Positions 7,694 through 17,468 of a stretch of 64,000 nt of DNA are shown here, in pieces. The notes below the pieces were generated by a model, which saw nothing but the letters and a program-made list of their open reading frames with translations, had not been told where the DNA came from and did no database searches. A program made the translations under genes and the position numbers. This DNA is from Spirulinaceae cyanobacterium SM2_1_0. Lineage in GTDB: Bacteria; Cyanobacteriota; Cyanobacteriia; Cyanobacteriales; Spirulinaceae. Every line of letters begins with the position of its first letter. Position 1 is the first letter of the stretch. Location: positions 1 to 64,000 of the forward strand of contig JAAUTY010000005.1 of assembly GCA_012031265.1 (NCBI GenBank), in the 5' to 3' direction.

Positions 7694-7701
7694 CAGCCCG
7701 T

Positions 7702-8049
7702 CTTTGTCCTCGACTTTCTCATCGCGACGATCGCCTCAAGCGTCAGAGCCAATTCCAAAGCTATGCGGCTGAGATCATGGATCTGCTACGCGGTCAGACC
7801 AATTTGGAAGCGATGGCGATCACCCGAGCAATCATGATGCCTGGGCGACTCCAAATCGCCACGCGGCTGACAATTAGGGAATCAGGGAGCACAGGGGCGA
7901 TTTCCTGGCCTAAATGCGCCAATTCCAGCCATTTAGCGCCATGGTCGGCAAATCAACTGAACGCTGAGCAATTGGCCGGCACACACCTACCCATTCTCCA
8001 GACAAAAGTATAGAATTCTATTAAGCATCTGTGAAGGGGTAGGCTCAGG
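7702..8049. other. Intergenic region between MITE and response-regulator gene
   Basis: The only notable open stretch reads SYAAEIMDLLRGQTNLEAMA followed by ITRAIMMPGR. It has no recognisable start or family and may be a fragment of a lost gene. Nothing else can be supported. Confidence 0.3.
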
Positions 8050-8430
8050 ATGACTCAGCGTTGTGTTTTGATCGTGGATGACGAGTATCGCTTGCGAGAA
8101 GTCATCTGCATGACCTTGGAAATTATGACCAGTTGGAAGATCCTGGGGGCGGATTCGGGGCAGGCCGGGATCGAAATGGCGCGATCGCATTCTCCCGACG
8201 CCATTGTCCTCGACCTGATGATGCCGGAGATGGACGGCGTCACGACCTTTCAAAAACTGCAAGCCGACGCAGCCACGGCACACATCCCGGTCGTGCTGCT
8301 CACCGCCCAAGACGGCGCGAACTACCAGGCCGATGTTGTCAACATCCCTTTCGCAGCTCACATTGCCAAGCCATTTGACACGGTGCATCTCGCCGAAGAG
8401 ATTGCGGGGCATTTGGGCTGGGAGCTGTAG
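8050..8430 (+). CDS. Single-domain response regulator (CheY-like)
   Basis: A 126-residue receiver domain with no output domain. The acidic pocket is VDDE at residues 9-12, the phosphoacceptor is Asp near 54 in IVLDLMMPEMDG, the conserved Thr lies in VVLLTAQD, and the Lys is in AHIAKPF. Such proteins act as phosphorelay intermediates or by protein-protein contact. It converges on the hybrid kinase gene with only 3 nt between the stop codons, so the two may be functionally linked though not co-transcribed. Confidence 0.93.
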   Translation: MTQRCVLIVDDEYRLREVICMTLEIMTSWKILGADSGQAGIEMARSHSPDAIVLDLMMPEMDGVTTFQKLQADAATAHIPVVLLTAQDGANYQADVVNIPFAAHIAKPFDTVHLAEEIAGHLGWEL

Positions 8431-8433
8431 GCT

Positions 8434-11244
8434 CTAGATATCAGATGCGGTAGCCAGCAACTCTGCGATCGCCCTTTCATCGAACTTGACCACGAGCTGC
8501 ATGAGCCGCTCCGCAAATTGGGCATATTCTGGCTGCTGTTGGAGTCGCTCGGCTTCCTCGCGCAGACAGCGGTAGTCCCCGACTCGCAGCGCCTGATCCA
8601 CCGCTGCCAACTCCTCCGGTGGTGGCTTCATCAGCGGGCCAGTGGCGGGGCTAAGTTCGGCGGCGCATCCATCGTAGTGCCACTCGAGGTCAAGATAGCG
8701 TTGCAGGCAGTCGAGCAGACGGTCAGTGTCAACCGGCTTCGGCAAAAACTCGTTGTAGCCCGCCGCCAAACTCCGGCCCACATCCCTAGCAGAGGCGCTG
8801 GCACTGATGGCGATCGCCGGTATGTCCTGATCAGCCGACTGCCGCAGCCAGCGAGCGAACCCGTACCCATCGAGGACTGGCATCCGCAGATCCGCGAGGA
8901 TGAGATCAATCGCTGACTCGCGGGGTCGAGCCTCGAGACGAGCGATCGCCTCCTGTCCATGACTCGCCTCCACCACCCGGAAGCCGAGGGGGGTCAGCAG
9001 CTCGACCAAAAAGCCGCGATTGACCGGCTCATCATCGACAACCAGGAGCGTGCGGCGATCGCCCTCATAGCCAACAACCGAGCCTTCTAGATACTGCACG
9101 CGCTCCCATGCATGAGTCGTCGCTAGCGGCGACGTCACCACGAAGCTGAAGGTGCTGCCGACCCCTAGCTCACTCGTGACCACCAACTGACCGCCCATCA
9201 GCTCCACGATCTGGCGGCTGATCGTCAGACCGAGACCGGTGCCTTCTGCCTGCTGCTGCTGGTCACCCACCTGCACAAAGGGCTGAAAAATTTTCTCAAT
9301 CTGAGCCGCCGTCATGCCGATGCCCGTATCCTGCACGACAAACTCCAACGTAACAGCGTCAGGTTCGTCCGACTCACAGTGCGGCGACAAAACAGCCACA
9401 CGAAAACGAACCCGGCCGCTCGCCGTAAATTTAATCGCATTGTTGAGCAGATTGAGCAGCACCTGTCGTAGCCGTTGTGCATCGGCATAGATGGCAGTGG
9501 GTAAATCAGCAGGCAGCTCATAGTCCAAGGTCAGATGCTTGACATCGGCTCGGACACGCGCAATATCAATCACACTCATCAGGAGCGTCGGCAAGTGGCA
9601 GTCAGTGGGATACAGTTCCAGCTTGCGCGCCTCGATTTTGGAAAGGTCGAGAATGTCATTAATCAAGTTCAGGAGATGTGAACCCGCGTCCTGGATCACT
9701 TGGATCGCGCCGCGCTGGCTGTTGAGGTCGCGTGTGCGTTGCAGGATATGTGCATAGCCGAGGATGCTATTCAGCGGCGTGCGGAGTTCGTGGCTCATAT
9801 TGGCGACGAATTCACTCTTGGCATGATTGGCGGTTTCGGCGATTTGGCGAGCCGCTTCTAGCTCTAGGGTGCGGTCGGCCACCCGCTGTTCGAGGTCAGT
9901 ATTGGCCGCGGCGATCGCCGCAAAGGATTCCTGAAGCTGGCTCGTCATCTGATTGAACGAATGCGCAAGCACCGCTAATTCCACCACCAACTTTGAAGGA
10001 CGAGCACGACGCGCGAGATCGCCAGCAGCGATCGCCTGGGCGGTATCTTGGAGGCGTCGAAGCGGCTGCGCCAAACGGCGCGCAGTCAAAACGCCTACCC
10101 CAGTTGCGACCGAAGCCGCCAGCAAACAGAGCGCGATCGTCAAGCGGCGGTTTGCCGCGATCTGACTGAGAAAGTCCGCCTCCGGCACAACCGTAACAAT
10201 CAGCCAGTCGAGGCCGCGCTCATCTGCGAGCGGCTGTACATACAGAAAGTTGCGCTGCCCGTCGGCGACGAATGCCAAGCTTCGTGGTCGGGTCGAGTTC
10301 TCCAGCGTCTCGAACTGGGTTTCGAGGTGGCGAGCGGCAGCGCGGATCAGCGGGGTACGGCTGTCACTAGCCTGGAGACGCCCCTTCTCCCCAGCAACCA
10401 CCGCTACTGGATCAAGACCATCAGAGCTACCCACCAGCGCGCCAGAGCGATCGATGATGAAAGCTTCACCCGAGGGGCTGAATTCGAGCTGACTCAGGAA
10501 GCGGCTGACCGCTCGCAAGTTGAGGATCACCGTCACAATGCCGTCCAGGTTGCCCGCTTCGTCGTACACCGGGTGAGCGGCGGTGAGCGCTAGGGAATCC
10601 CGAGAGCCTTGGCTGATCGACAGATAGATGTCGCTCCAGATTGGCTTGCCCGCTGCTTTGGCGGCCTGATACCAGGGGCGCTGGCGAATGTCGAGATCGG
10701 GAACGCGCAGCGTTTGATTGAGGACGCGGCGCTGGCGATCGACTTCGTAGCTGAAGAAATCGCCATTGGTTGCAGCATCAGCATATTCGATAAAGTAGCG
10801 GCGGCGCGAACTCGCTGACTCCGGGTGAGGCGTGACAACGGCGATGACATTGCCATTGCGCTCGCTCCCAAAACCGACGCCTGTGATACCGTCATAGACT
10901 CGCAACTGATCCCAGAGCAGCGCCTCGAGCGATCGCACCGTTCCCAGATCGAGATTTTCGCGCGCGATCGCCCGTACCGTGGACTCATTAATCGCAAAGG
11001 GCAGATCTAAAAATGGCGTCACTTCACTCTCGACCTGTTGCGCGACTTCGCGCTTGAGCTGAAAGGCGAGGTCATTGATCGCTTGCTGACTATTACGAAT
11101 CGAGAGCCAGCCCACAAGACTCACTGCCGCCGCGATCTGGAGCACAAAGGGCACGATCAGGAGGACTTGTAGCGAGAGGTAGCGTTGGGGGCGACCCGTG
11201 CAATGGGGAGCAGTGGTCATGATATAGAGAACGCAACGGGGCAA
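8434..11244 (-). CDS. Hybrid histidine kinase: dCache-HAMP-HisKA-HATPase-REC
   Basis: A 936-residue membrane sensor. A first helix near residues 27-50 precedes a large periplasmic double-Cache sensor (about 60-350, including TGVGFGSERNGNVIAVVTPH). A second helix (about 372-390) leads to HAMP (RRLAQPLRRLQDTAQAIAAG). HisKA carries the phosphoacceptor in VANMSHELRTPLN (His near 485). The ATPase has NLLNNAIKFT, DTGIGM and GTGLGL. A receiver follows with VVDDEPVNR, phosphoacceptor Asp near 784 in LILADLRMP, and FLPKPVD. About 75 C-terminal residues follow without a clear domain; they could hold a degenerate Hpt-like helix bundle. Cache domains of this type usually bind small ligands. Confidence 0.92.
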   Translation of the reverse strand: MPRCVLYIMTTAPHCTGRPQRYLSLQVLLIVPFVLQIAAAVSLVGWLSIRNSQQAINDLAFQLKREVAQQVESEVTPFLDLPFAINESTVRAIARENLDLGTVRSLEALLWDQLRVYDGITGVGFGSERNGNVIAVVTPHPESASSRRRYFIEYADAATNGDFFSYEVDRQRRVLNQTLRVPDLDIRQRPWYQAAKAAGKPIWSDIYLSISQGSRDSLALTAAHPVYDEAGNLDGIVTVILNLRAVSRFLSQLEFSPSGEAFIIDRSGALVGSSDGLDPVAVVAGEKGRLQASDSRTPLIRAAARHLETQFETLENSTRPRSLAFVADGQRNFLYVQPLADERGLDWLIVTVVPEADFLSQIAANRRLTIALCLLAASVATGVGVLTARRLAQPLRRLQDTAQAIAAGDLARRARPSKLVVELAVLAHSFNQMTSQLQESFAAIAAANTDLEQRVADRTLELEAARQIAETANHAKSEFVANMSHELRTPLNSILGYAHILQRTRDLNSQRGAIQVIQDAGSHLLNLINDILDLSKIEARKLELYPTDCHLPTLLMSVIDIARVRADVKHLTLDYELPADLPTAIYADAQRLRQVLLNLLNNAIKFTASGRVRFRVAVLSPHCESDEPDAVTLEFVVQDTGIGMTAAQIEKIFQPFVQVGDQQQQAEGTGLGLTISRQIVELMGGQLVVTSELGVGSTFSFVVTSPLATTHAWERVQYLEGSVVGYEGDRRTLLVVDDEPVNRGFLVELLTPLGFRVVEASHGQEAIARLEARPRESAIDLILADLRMPVLDGYGFARWLRQSADQDIPAIAISASASARDVGRSLAAGYNEFLPKPVDTDRLLDCLQRYLDLEWHYDGCAAELSPATGPLMKPPPEELAAVDQALRVGDYRCLREEAERLQQQPEYAQFAERLMQLVVKFDERAIAELLATASDI

Positions 11245-11721
11245 ACATTGCGAGAACGATCACCCTCAAGGATTCAGCAGCGACGGGTAGAAATACTTAT
11301 ACTCAATCTCTGCAATATTTTACTGTGGAGAAGTTAAGAAGAGCCTAAGCCGAACACCGCAAAACCCCAGGACAGGTTCTATTGCACCCCTCCCCGAAAT
11401 CCTTCGCATCAGACCCCTGACGCGGAGGGGAGCTGATCGTCGAGCCGTGTCAGCTTGCATGACTCGCCCCCCCAGAACGATAAGTATGGTTCAGACCGAG
11501 AGAGTAGCTGAGCAGGGGATGATCCTCGGGGCGGTATCCCGTCAAATCTATCAGGAGGCTGGGTCAGTTTTGCAAGTGCCAGTCCCATTGTGCCCTTGCG
11601 GGAATGTTGGCGATCGCCCCCGTAGACTCCGTTCAAACTCTGACCGTTGCGGCAGAGAGAGGCTTAGCCCGGTGACACCCCGGCTCATGCTTCTGAGCAC
11701 TTCTATTTGGACTGAATCATC
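11245..11721. other. 477-bp intergenic region, nothing assignable
   Basis: No gene, terminator or known riboswitch could be recognised. A structured RNA cannot be excluded, because GC-rich complementary segments occur around 11400-11560, but I see no family signature. Confidence 0.3.
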
Positions 11722-11951
11722 ATGAAAATGTCAGACCAGAGCCTCATTTTCGAGACCCAGCCCCGAGCTGTCGCGCAACCGCCTGCTGTCGCTCGCCCGC
11801 CCGCCCGCCGCAAGCGCGCTGGGGACGCTTAGCGGGCATCATGGTGCTGAGTCTCGCCCTCGTGGGTTATCACTTGGTTCTGGTTTGGCTGGTGCTGGTT
11901 GCCATTGCCTTTCTGCTGTTGCCTGTTAGTACATTTCCCATCAGCTGCTGA
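11722..11951 (+). pseudogene. Possible small membrane protein, frameshifted
   Basis: An ATG at 11722 opens MKMSDQSLIFETQPRAVAQP and an Arg/Pro-rich stretch ending RRKRAGDA, then stop. Shifting one base near the GGGG run at 11821 joins it to RWGRLAGIMVLSLALVGYHL and VLVWLVLVAIAFLLLPVS, a clear hydrophobic helix, ending TFPISC. The joined product would be about 75 residues: a basic N-terminus plus one or two membrane passes. Alternatively only the second part is real, starting at ATG 11841 (36 residues). It ends 5 nt before the fatty acid hydroxylase start, so coupling is plausible. No family is recognised. Confidence 0.35.
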
Positions 11952-11956
11952 TCGCC

Positions 11957-12733
11957 ATGTTTGCAAAAGCATTGCTTGGTTTTCTGCTCCTTTTTGCCCT
12001 GTTCGCCACCATCGAGCGGCGCTGTGGGCTGCATCGTCAGCGGCTCTTTCGGCGCGGTTGGACGACTGACGCGATTTACTACGCGACGGGCAATCTGATT
12101 GGTCAAGGGGCGGCGATCGCCATCCCGGCGCTGCTGGCGCTGTCGGTGTTGAAGTGGGCTGTGAGTCCGGGCTTGCAGGCTTGGGTCGCCGCGCAACCGG
12201 TCGCGTTGCAGCTACCGGCCGTCGTCTTTTTCGCTGAGCTGGGCTATTACTGGGCACATTGGCTGCTGCACCATGTTCCTTGGCTGTGGCGCTTTCATGC
12301 CGTTCACCACAGTAGCGAGCAGTTGGACTGGTTGAGCACGGTGCGGGTACATCCCGTTGACCAGGTGTTTACGAAAACATTTCAGCTCGTGCCAATTTTT
12401 CTGCTCGGTTTCAGTGTCGAGACACTGGGATTGTATGCGCTGTTTTCGTCGGCGATCGCCTTCTTTATCCACGCCAATCTGCGCTGGCGTTTTGGTTGGT
12501 TCAATTGGCTGCTGGTGACCCCCGAATTTCACCACTGGCACCACGCTGATGAAGCCCAGGCCCATAACAAGAATCTGGCAGCGCAATGTTCACTGGTGGA
12601 TCGCTTGTTCGGCAGCTTCTATCTACCCCGTCGTCGCCCCCGCCTCTATGGCATTCCGGAGTCAGTGCCCCAAGCTTACTGGCAACAGTTGATTTATCCT
12701 TTCACTCGCCATCAGCGCCATGCCCGCCCTTAA
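11957..12733 (+). CDS. Fatty acid hydroxylase / sterol desaturase superfamily membrane protein
   Basis: A 258-residue multi-pass enzyme with a di-iron histidine cluster. Histidine boxes are visible as HWLLHH, HAVHHSSE and HHWHHA, with a further His in RVHPVDQ. Relatives hydroxylate or desaturate lipids or sterols; the substrate here cannot be told. The first residues (MFAKALLGFLLLFALFATIE) form a membrane helix. Its end overlaps the rhodanese gene by 14 nt, suggesting one transcript. Start is the only ATG that keeps the first helix complete. Confidence 0.88.
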   Translation: MFAKALLGFLLLFALFATIERRCGLHRQRLFRRGWTTDAIYYATGNLIGQGAAIAIPALLALSVLKWAVSPGLQAWVAAQPVALQLPAVVFFAELGYYWAHWLLHHVPWLWRFHAVHHSSEQLDWLSTVRVHPVDQVFTKTFQLVPIFLLGFSVETLGLYALFSSAIAFFIHANLRWRFGWFNWLLVTPEFHHWHHADEAQAHNKNLAAQCSLVDRLFGSFYLPRRRPRLYGIPESVPQAYWQQLIYPFTRHQRHARP

Positions 12734-13220
12734 CCGTTTGCCGACTCACCGCCTTGTTTTGCTGGGTGCGATCGCCTGTCTGAGTCTCGGAGCGATCGCG
12801 GCAATTGCCACTGACCAACTCACCGGTACCATGCACCTTCCTAGCGCTATCCTGAGCCTCCGTACCCCCCAAGTCACGGCTACCCAAATTCAGCAGGGGG
12901 AGTTGGGCGAGTTAGTGATTTTCATTGATGTGCGATCGCCCGAAGAATACGCAGAAGATCACATCACCGACAGCATCCTGATTCCGATTACGGACATCGA
13001 AGCCAGTTTTGGTCTCAAACAGATCGGCGAACTCGCCAATGCCAACCCCAACGCAACCTTGGTCATCTACTGCCAAACCGGCCCGCGCTCGTTTCGGGCC
13101 TACCACGCCCTCCAGCAAGCAGGCTTAGCCACCGGTCAAGATTACCGGGTTCTAAAAGGCGGGATTCGGGCTTGGCGTCAGCAAGTGCCCCTGCCAACAG
13201 CAGTACTGATGGGTTTCTAG
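12720..13220 (+). CDS. Exported or membrane-anchored rhodanese-like protein
   Basis: A 166-residue protein with an N-terminal hydrophobic segment (LVLLGAIACLSLGAIAAIA) that should act as signal anchor or signal peptide. A single rhodanese domain follows: FIDVRSPEEYAEDHITDSIL, then the active-site loop IYCQTGPRS with Cys as the persulfide-forming residue, and LKGGIRAWR near the end. It overlaps the upstream hydroxylase gene by 14 nt. The stop codon TAG is directly continuous with a dispersed repeat that begins TACCGCTGCGCGGAGT. Confidence 0.88.
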   Translation: MPALNRLPTHRLVLLGAIACLSLGAIAAIATDQLTGTMHLPSAILSLRTPQVTATQIQQGELGELVIFIDVRSPEEYAEDHITDSILIPITDIEASFGLKQIGELANANPNATLVIYCQTGPRSFRAYHALQQAGLATGQDYRVLKGGIRAWRQQVPLPTAVLMGF

Positions 13221-13306
13221 TACCGCTGCGCGGAGTTTTGAATTCTGAGTTCTGAGTCCCTACAATATCGGGAACCTGTGGATTTTAAATGGGCATCTCA
13301 TTGCGG
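13218..13306 (+). repeat. Dispersed repeat beginning TAGTACCGCTGCGCGGAGT, copy 1
   Basis: Starts at the rhodanese stop codon. Its first half contains a small palindrome (CCGC-TGC-GCGG) and GAGTTTTGA-like words. The second half, CAATATCGGGAACCTGTGG and ATTTTAAATGGGCATCTCATT, recurs at 20377-20415 and 21889-21933. Confidence 0.65.
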
Positions 13307-13382
13307 AAATAAGCGCACCATTGAATCGGCTGAAAGCCTTAAAATTCAAGGCATTCTAACTTCCACCTTCCGCCTCTCGGGA

Positions 13383-14081
13383 CTAAATCGGCAGCCGTTT
13401 AATATCCTTATTAGAACCAATCACGACCATTGCCATGCCTTTGCGGAGGCGGCGGTTGGGGAAAGGGTTGATCTCGAATTTCTGATCGTTTTCAGACACC
13501 GCCAAAATCGTCAGCCCATAGCAGCGGCGCAGCTCTAGCTCAGCGATCGTTTTGCCATCAAATTCAGCCGGGATCAAGATCTCAACAATGCTGTGGTCAG
13601 GGTCAAGATCGAAGCGGTCGAGAATGGCGGGTTTTGTCAAGGTGTGGGCGAGCGCACAACCGGCCTCGTATTCGGGAAAAACGACTTGATCCGCGCCGAC
13701 GCGATCGAGCAGCTTGCCGTGGATCTCCGAAGAGGCTTTAGCGATCACAGTTTTAACCCCCGCTTCTTTGAGGTTGAGCGTGGTGATAATGCTTTCTTGC
13801 ACGTAGTTGCCGATCGCCACGATGACTGTATCAAACTCAAAGATTCCTGCTTCCTTCAGTGCTGTTGGCTCGGTGGAATCTAGTTGGATGGCATGGGAGG
13901 CAATTTTGTCAGTCAGGGCTTGAGCCACGAGCTTCTCATTGATATCAGTGCCCAACACTTCACAACCCATGCTGTGCAGCGCTGAAGCAACCGCACGTCC
14001 GAAGCGTCCGAGGCCGATGATGGCAAAATGTCGAGCGTCGCGGCCGAGGCCATTAAGAAAGTTGAGCGATCGCAGATTCAC
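13383..14081 (-). CDS. TrkA/KtrA-type potassium transport regulatory protein
   Basis: A 232-residue cytosolic RCK protein that would gate a K+ transporter in response to nucleotides. The N-terminal Rossmann fold has HFAIIGLGRFGRAVA followed by the acidic residue in VLGTDINEKLV; IASHAIQLDSTEPT and DTVIVAIGNYVQ are typical RCK_N segments. The C-terminal RCK_C domain contains VEILIPAEFDGKTIAEL. No membrane subunit (KtrB/TrkH) lies in this window, so the partner is elsewhere. Confidence 0.9.
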   Translation of the reverse strand: MNLRSLNFLNGLGRDARHFAIIGLGRFGRAVASALHSMGCEVLGTDINEKLVAQALTDKIASHAIQLDSTEPTALKEAGIFEFDTVIVAIGNYVQESIITTLNLKEAGVKTVIAKASSEIHGKLLDRVGADQVVFPEYEAGCALAHTLTKPAILDRFDLDPDHSIVEILIPAEFDGKTIAELELRRCYGLTILAVSENDQKFEINPFPNRRLRKGMAMVVIGSNKDIKRLPI

Positions 14082-14187
14082 GCTCGCAACCCCACTATGT
14101 TAAAAACATTCTTTCTCTCAGTTTAGCACTTTGCCCTATCTGCCGCTGACGGGCTAGAACCATGACGCTGCAAGGAATTCAAGCCAT

Positions 14188-14832
14188 TCAGTGGAGGCTC
14201 AGAACCTCAGTCTCCTGCTCAGCCGCGTGCAACCAATCCTGCATTGCCGGGAGCTGCCAGAGGGTCTCGGTATAGGTGCGGGCGATCGCCGGCAGCTCGA
14301 CCTCATAGGTGACGAACCGTGACACGACGGGCGCATACATGGCATCAGCAATGCTGAATTGACCAAATAGAAACGGCCCGTCTTGACCAAATTCCTGGCG
14401 GCACTGTTGCCAGAGTGCCAAGACGCGCTCGATGTCTTGCAGAGTGGCAGGGGTGCGGCCCTGCCTCGGATAGCGGCTACGGCAGTCCAGCGGCATATTC
14501 GCCCGTAGGTCGGCGAAACCGGCGTGCATCTCGGCACTGACGGCGCGGGCGATCGCCCGGGGGCGCGGCTCCGTCGGCCAGAGCGACGGTGCGTAGGTTT
14601 CAGCAATGTATTCGCAGATCGCCAGCGATTCCCAAATCTGTACCGCCCCATCGCGCAAAGCAGGTACGCGCCCAGTGGGAGAGTGCTCCAGAATCGCGGC
14701 GCGCGTCGTCGGCAGATCGAGCGGGACGCGATTCTCGGTGAATTCGAGACCCACTTGGCGCATGGCGAGCCAGGGTCGTAGCGACCAAGACGAGTAGTTT
14801 TTGTTGCCGATGATCAGGGTGAGGGCGGTCAC
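14188..14832 (-). CDS. Glutathione S-transferase family protein
   Basis: A 214-residue cytosolic transferase. The N-terminal thioredoxin-like domain contains [15 protein letters not shown] with a candidate catalytic Ser, then [10 protein letters not shown] with the cis-Pro and [12 protein letters not shown], the glutathione-binding motif. The C-terminal helical domain contains [15 protein letters not shown]. The gene begins ATGAC and overlaps the miaB stop by 4 nt, so the two are translationally coupled. The physiological substrate is unknown. Confidence 0.88.
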   Translation of the reverse strand: MTALTLIIGNKNYSSWSLRPWLAMRQVGLEFTENRVPLDLPTTRAAILEHSPTGRVPALRDGAVQIWESLAICEYIAETYAPSLWPTEPRPRAIARAVSAEMHAGFADLRANMPLDCRSRYPRQGRTPATLQDIERVLALWQQCRQEFGQDGPFLFGQFSIADAMYAPVVSRFVTYEVELPAIARTYTETLWQLPAMQDWLHAAEQETEVLSLH

Positions 14833-16211
14833 GGCGAGGCAATGGGTTGCAGCGGTGGTTGGGCGATCGCGCCAGTCACACCCTCACCCGTCAGGCTAAA
14901 GGCACGGACTTGGGTGATCTTGACCGGCACGACTTGACCCCGCAATCGCGCGCAGTCGCCGTCGAAGAAGGTGAGACGATTGCCGCGCGTGCGACCCATG
15001 ACTTGAGCGGGATTTTTCGGGTTCTCGCCTTCGACCAGGATTTCCTCAATGTTGCCCAGGTAGCGCTGCGATCGCTCTGCCGCTTTCACTTCCACTAATC
15101 GGTTCAAGCGCTGGAGGCGATCGCGCTTCACGTCCTCACTGACCTGGTTTTCCCAGCGCGCGGCGGGCGTGCCAGGGCGAGGCGAGTAGGCGGCGGTATT
15201 GAGCTGGTCGAAGCCGATGTCCTCAACGAGGCGCAGCGTGTTCTCAAACTGGGCTTCGGTTTCACCGGGGAAGCCGACAATGGCATCGGCGCTGATCGCC
15301 GCTTGCGGCATCAGCTCCCGGATTTTGGCAATGATGCGGCGGTATTTCTCATGGGTATAGCCTCGCGCCATCGCTTTCAAAATTGCATTGTCGCCGGACT
15401 GAAACGGGATGTGGAAATGCTCGCAAACCTTGGGCAGCTCGGCACAGGCCCGAATCAAGCGCTCGGTAAAGTAGCGCGGATGGCTAGTCGCGAAGCGCAA
15501 CCGTTCGATCCCCGGTACATCGTGAACCGCATAGAGCAGGTCAGTGAAGGTATGGCTATGGCGACCATCTGACCGGCTACCCGGCAGATCGCGACCGTAG
15601 GCATCGATATTTTGACCCAGGAGCGTCACTTCCCGATAACCCTGGCGACCGAGTTCGACCAGCTCGGCGCGGATCGCATCGGGGGGGCGGGATTGTTCCT
15701 GACCGCGCACACCGGGGACGACGCAGTAGGTACAACGCTCGTTGCAACCATAGATGACATTCACCCAAGCACAGACGGCACTATCGCGGCGCGGCTTGGT
15801 GATGTCTTCGACGATGTGAATGGGTTCCGTCGCAACGACTTGGTTCCCGTCAAGAACTTGTTCGAGCAGGTCGCCAAGGCGGTTGGCGTGCTGCGGCCCC
15901 ATGACTAAATCCAGCTCAGGCACCCGCCGCAGCAGTTGCTCGCCTTCCTGCTGGGCGACACAACCAGCCACAATCAGGGTCAGATCCGGTTGCTGGTGTT
16001 TCCGCTTCGCCTGCCGCCCCAAGTAGGAGTAGACCTTCTGCTCGGCATTGTCGCGGATGGTGCAGGTGTTGTAGAGCACCACATCGGCTTGGTTGGCGTC
16101 CTCGCAAGCCTCAAGCCCAAGCGCGTCCAAGATGCCAGCCATGCGCTCGGAGTCGGCTTTGTTCATTTGACAGCCGAAGGTGGTGATGTGATAGGTGCGG
16201 GGGGCGGTCAT
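14829..16211 (-). CDS. miaB: tRNA-2-methylthio-N6-dimethylallyladenosine synthase
   Basis: Radical-SAM methylthiotransferase that adds the 2-methylthio group to i6A37 of tRNAs reading U-starting codons. The N-terminal domain has three cysteines for the auxiliary cluster ([34 protein letters not shown]). The radical-SAM cluster motif CxxxCxxC is in [32 protein letters not shown] is typical, and a C-terminal TRAM-like segment follows. Length 460 residues is normal. It is followed with a 4-nt overlap by the GST gene. Confidence 0.95.
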   Translation of the reverse strand: MTAPRTYHITTFGCQMNKADSERMAGILDALGLEACEDANQADVVLYNTCTIRDNAEQKVYSYLGRQAKRKHQQPDLTLIVAGCVAQQEGEQLLRRVPELDLVMGPQHANRLGDLLEQVLDGNQVVATEPIHIVEDITKPRRDSAVCAWVNVIYGCNERCTYCVVPGVRGQEQSRPPDAIRAELVELGRQGYREVTLLGQNIDAYGRDLPGSRSDGRHSHTFTDLLYAVHDVPGIERLRFATSHPRYFTERLIRACAELPKVCEHFHIPFQSGDNAILKAMARGYTHEKYRRIIAKIRELMPQAAISADAIVGFPGETEAQFENTLRLVEDIGFDQLNTAAYSPRPGTPAARWENQVSEDVKRDRLQRLNRLVEVKAAERSQRYLGNIEEILVEGENPKNPAQVMGRTRGNRLTFFDGDCARLRGQVVPVKITQVRAFSLTGEGVTGAIAQPPLQPIASP

Positions 16212-16337
16212 CGTCGTGGGCCGTTGAAATTTGAGAATGTCTTACATCTTAACGTCTGCATCGGTTGGGTTGGCGATCGCGTCACCTAACCAAACACTAG
16301 CGGGAGTTGGGTTTCGTTGCCTCAAGGGGAAAGTCCC

Positions 16338-17468
16338 TCAATCCCATTTTGGACGATCATCCGTAGGTAAATAGCCTTCCACCAAAAAATCTGGCTCCAC
16401 CAGGCGGTAACTGACGCGCTCCAATTGCAGGGCTTCCGTCATCCTAGCGAGACCCAGATCGCCAATCGGTGTTGGTGCGGACAAGCCGCCGATGATTTTG
16501 GGGGCAACAAAGGCCATGATTTTTTGTACGGCACCATCGGCGATCGCCCGGGCTGCTAACAAGCCGCCACACTCCCACATCACCTGCATGAAGCCGCGTT
16601 CGTAGAGCGCGGCCATCACGGCGGCGGGGGACAGTTGGGGGAGACCGACCACCTCCACGCCGCGCTGCTCAAGCAACCGTTGTAAGGGCGGATTTGCCCC
16701 AGTACCGGTGAAAACCAAAGTGGGTACTGCATCCGTATGCCAAAGATTAGCGGTCACCGGCAGATCGAGCTTGCGGCTCATGACTACGCGTAGTGGATTA
16801 TGATCGCCCACACCATGGGTCGTCAGACGGGGGTTGTCGCGGCGCACGGTGTTGCCACCGATGATGACAGCATCAGCCGCCGCCCGCTGTTCATGAACGA
16901 GCCGCCGCGACTTCTCGCCAGTCACCCAGGCGCTATGACCCGTCGAAGCGGCAATTTTTCCGTCCAGCGTCATCGCATATTTCAGCAAACCGAAGGGGCG
17001 TTGATAGCGGATGCGATGGCTAAAGGCTTCATTGAGCTGCTGGCAGGCCTCTGCCGCGACGCCGACTACCACGTCTAGACCAGCGGCTCGCAGTTGCTCA
17101 ACCCCTTTGCCTGCGACGCGCGGGTCAGGATCGATGCTGCCGATGACAACACGGGTCACTCCTGAGGCGAGAATGGCATCCGTACAGGGGGGGGTGCGCC
17201 CGTAGTGGCAACAGGGTTCGAGATTGACATAAAGGGTGGCACCGCGAGCGCGATCGCCTGCTGCTTGCAAGGCAAATACTTCAGCATGGGGTTGACCGGC
17301 CCCTGGATGCACTCCCTCGCCCACAATCGTCTCACCTTGGGCGATCACGCAGCCCACGAGGGGATTGGGCGCGGTCTGACCCAGTGCCTGTCGGGCTAAT
17401 ACCAGGCAGCGTTGCATCAGCTTGCGGTCGAAGTCAGACGCGGCCGCCACGCGCTCAGGATCACTCAC
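16338..17468 (-). CDS. ribD: Bifunctional riboflavin biosynthesis deaminase/reductase
   Basis: Catalyses two consecutive steps of riboflavin synthesis: deamination of the pyrimidine and NADPH-dependent reduction of the ribosyl side chain. The deaminase domain shows QTAPNPLVGCVIA, the zinc ligand HAEVFAL and EPCCHYGRTPPCTDAI. The reductase domain begins near residue 150 (RPFGLLKYAMTLDGKIAAST) and includes DAVIIGGNTVRRDNPRLT. Length 376 residues is normal. Its start overlaps the end of the upstream Uma2 gene by 4 nt. Confidence 0.95.
   Translation of the reverse strand: MSDPERVAAASDFDRKLMQRCLVLARQALGQTAPNPLVGCVIAQGETIVGEGVHPGAGQPHAEVFALQAAGDRARGATLYVNLEPCCHYGRTPPCTDAILASGVTRVVIGSIDPDPRVAGKGVEQLRAAGLDVVVGVAAEACQQLNEAFSHRIRYQRPFGLLKYAMTLDGKIAASTGHSAWVTGEKSRRLVHEQRAAADAVIIGGNTVRRDNPRLTTHGVGDHNPLRVVMSRKLDLPVTANLWHTDAVPTLVFTGTGANPPLQRLLEQRGVEVVGLPQLSPAAVMAALYERGFMQVMWECGGLLAARAIADGAVQKIMAFVAPKIIGGLSAPTPIGDLGLARMTEALQLERVSYRLVEPDFLVEGYLPTDDRPKWD

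Noticed and set aside
11409-11636. 75-residue minus-strand frame
   Set aside because: No start context, domain or sensible composition; probably chance in GC-rich non-coding DNA.
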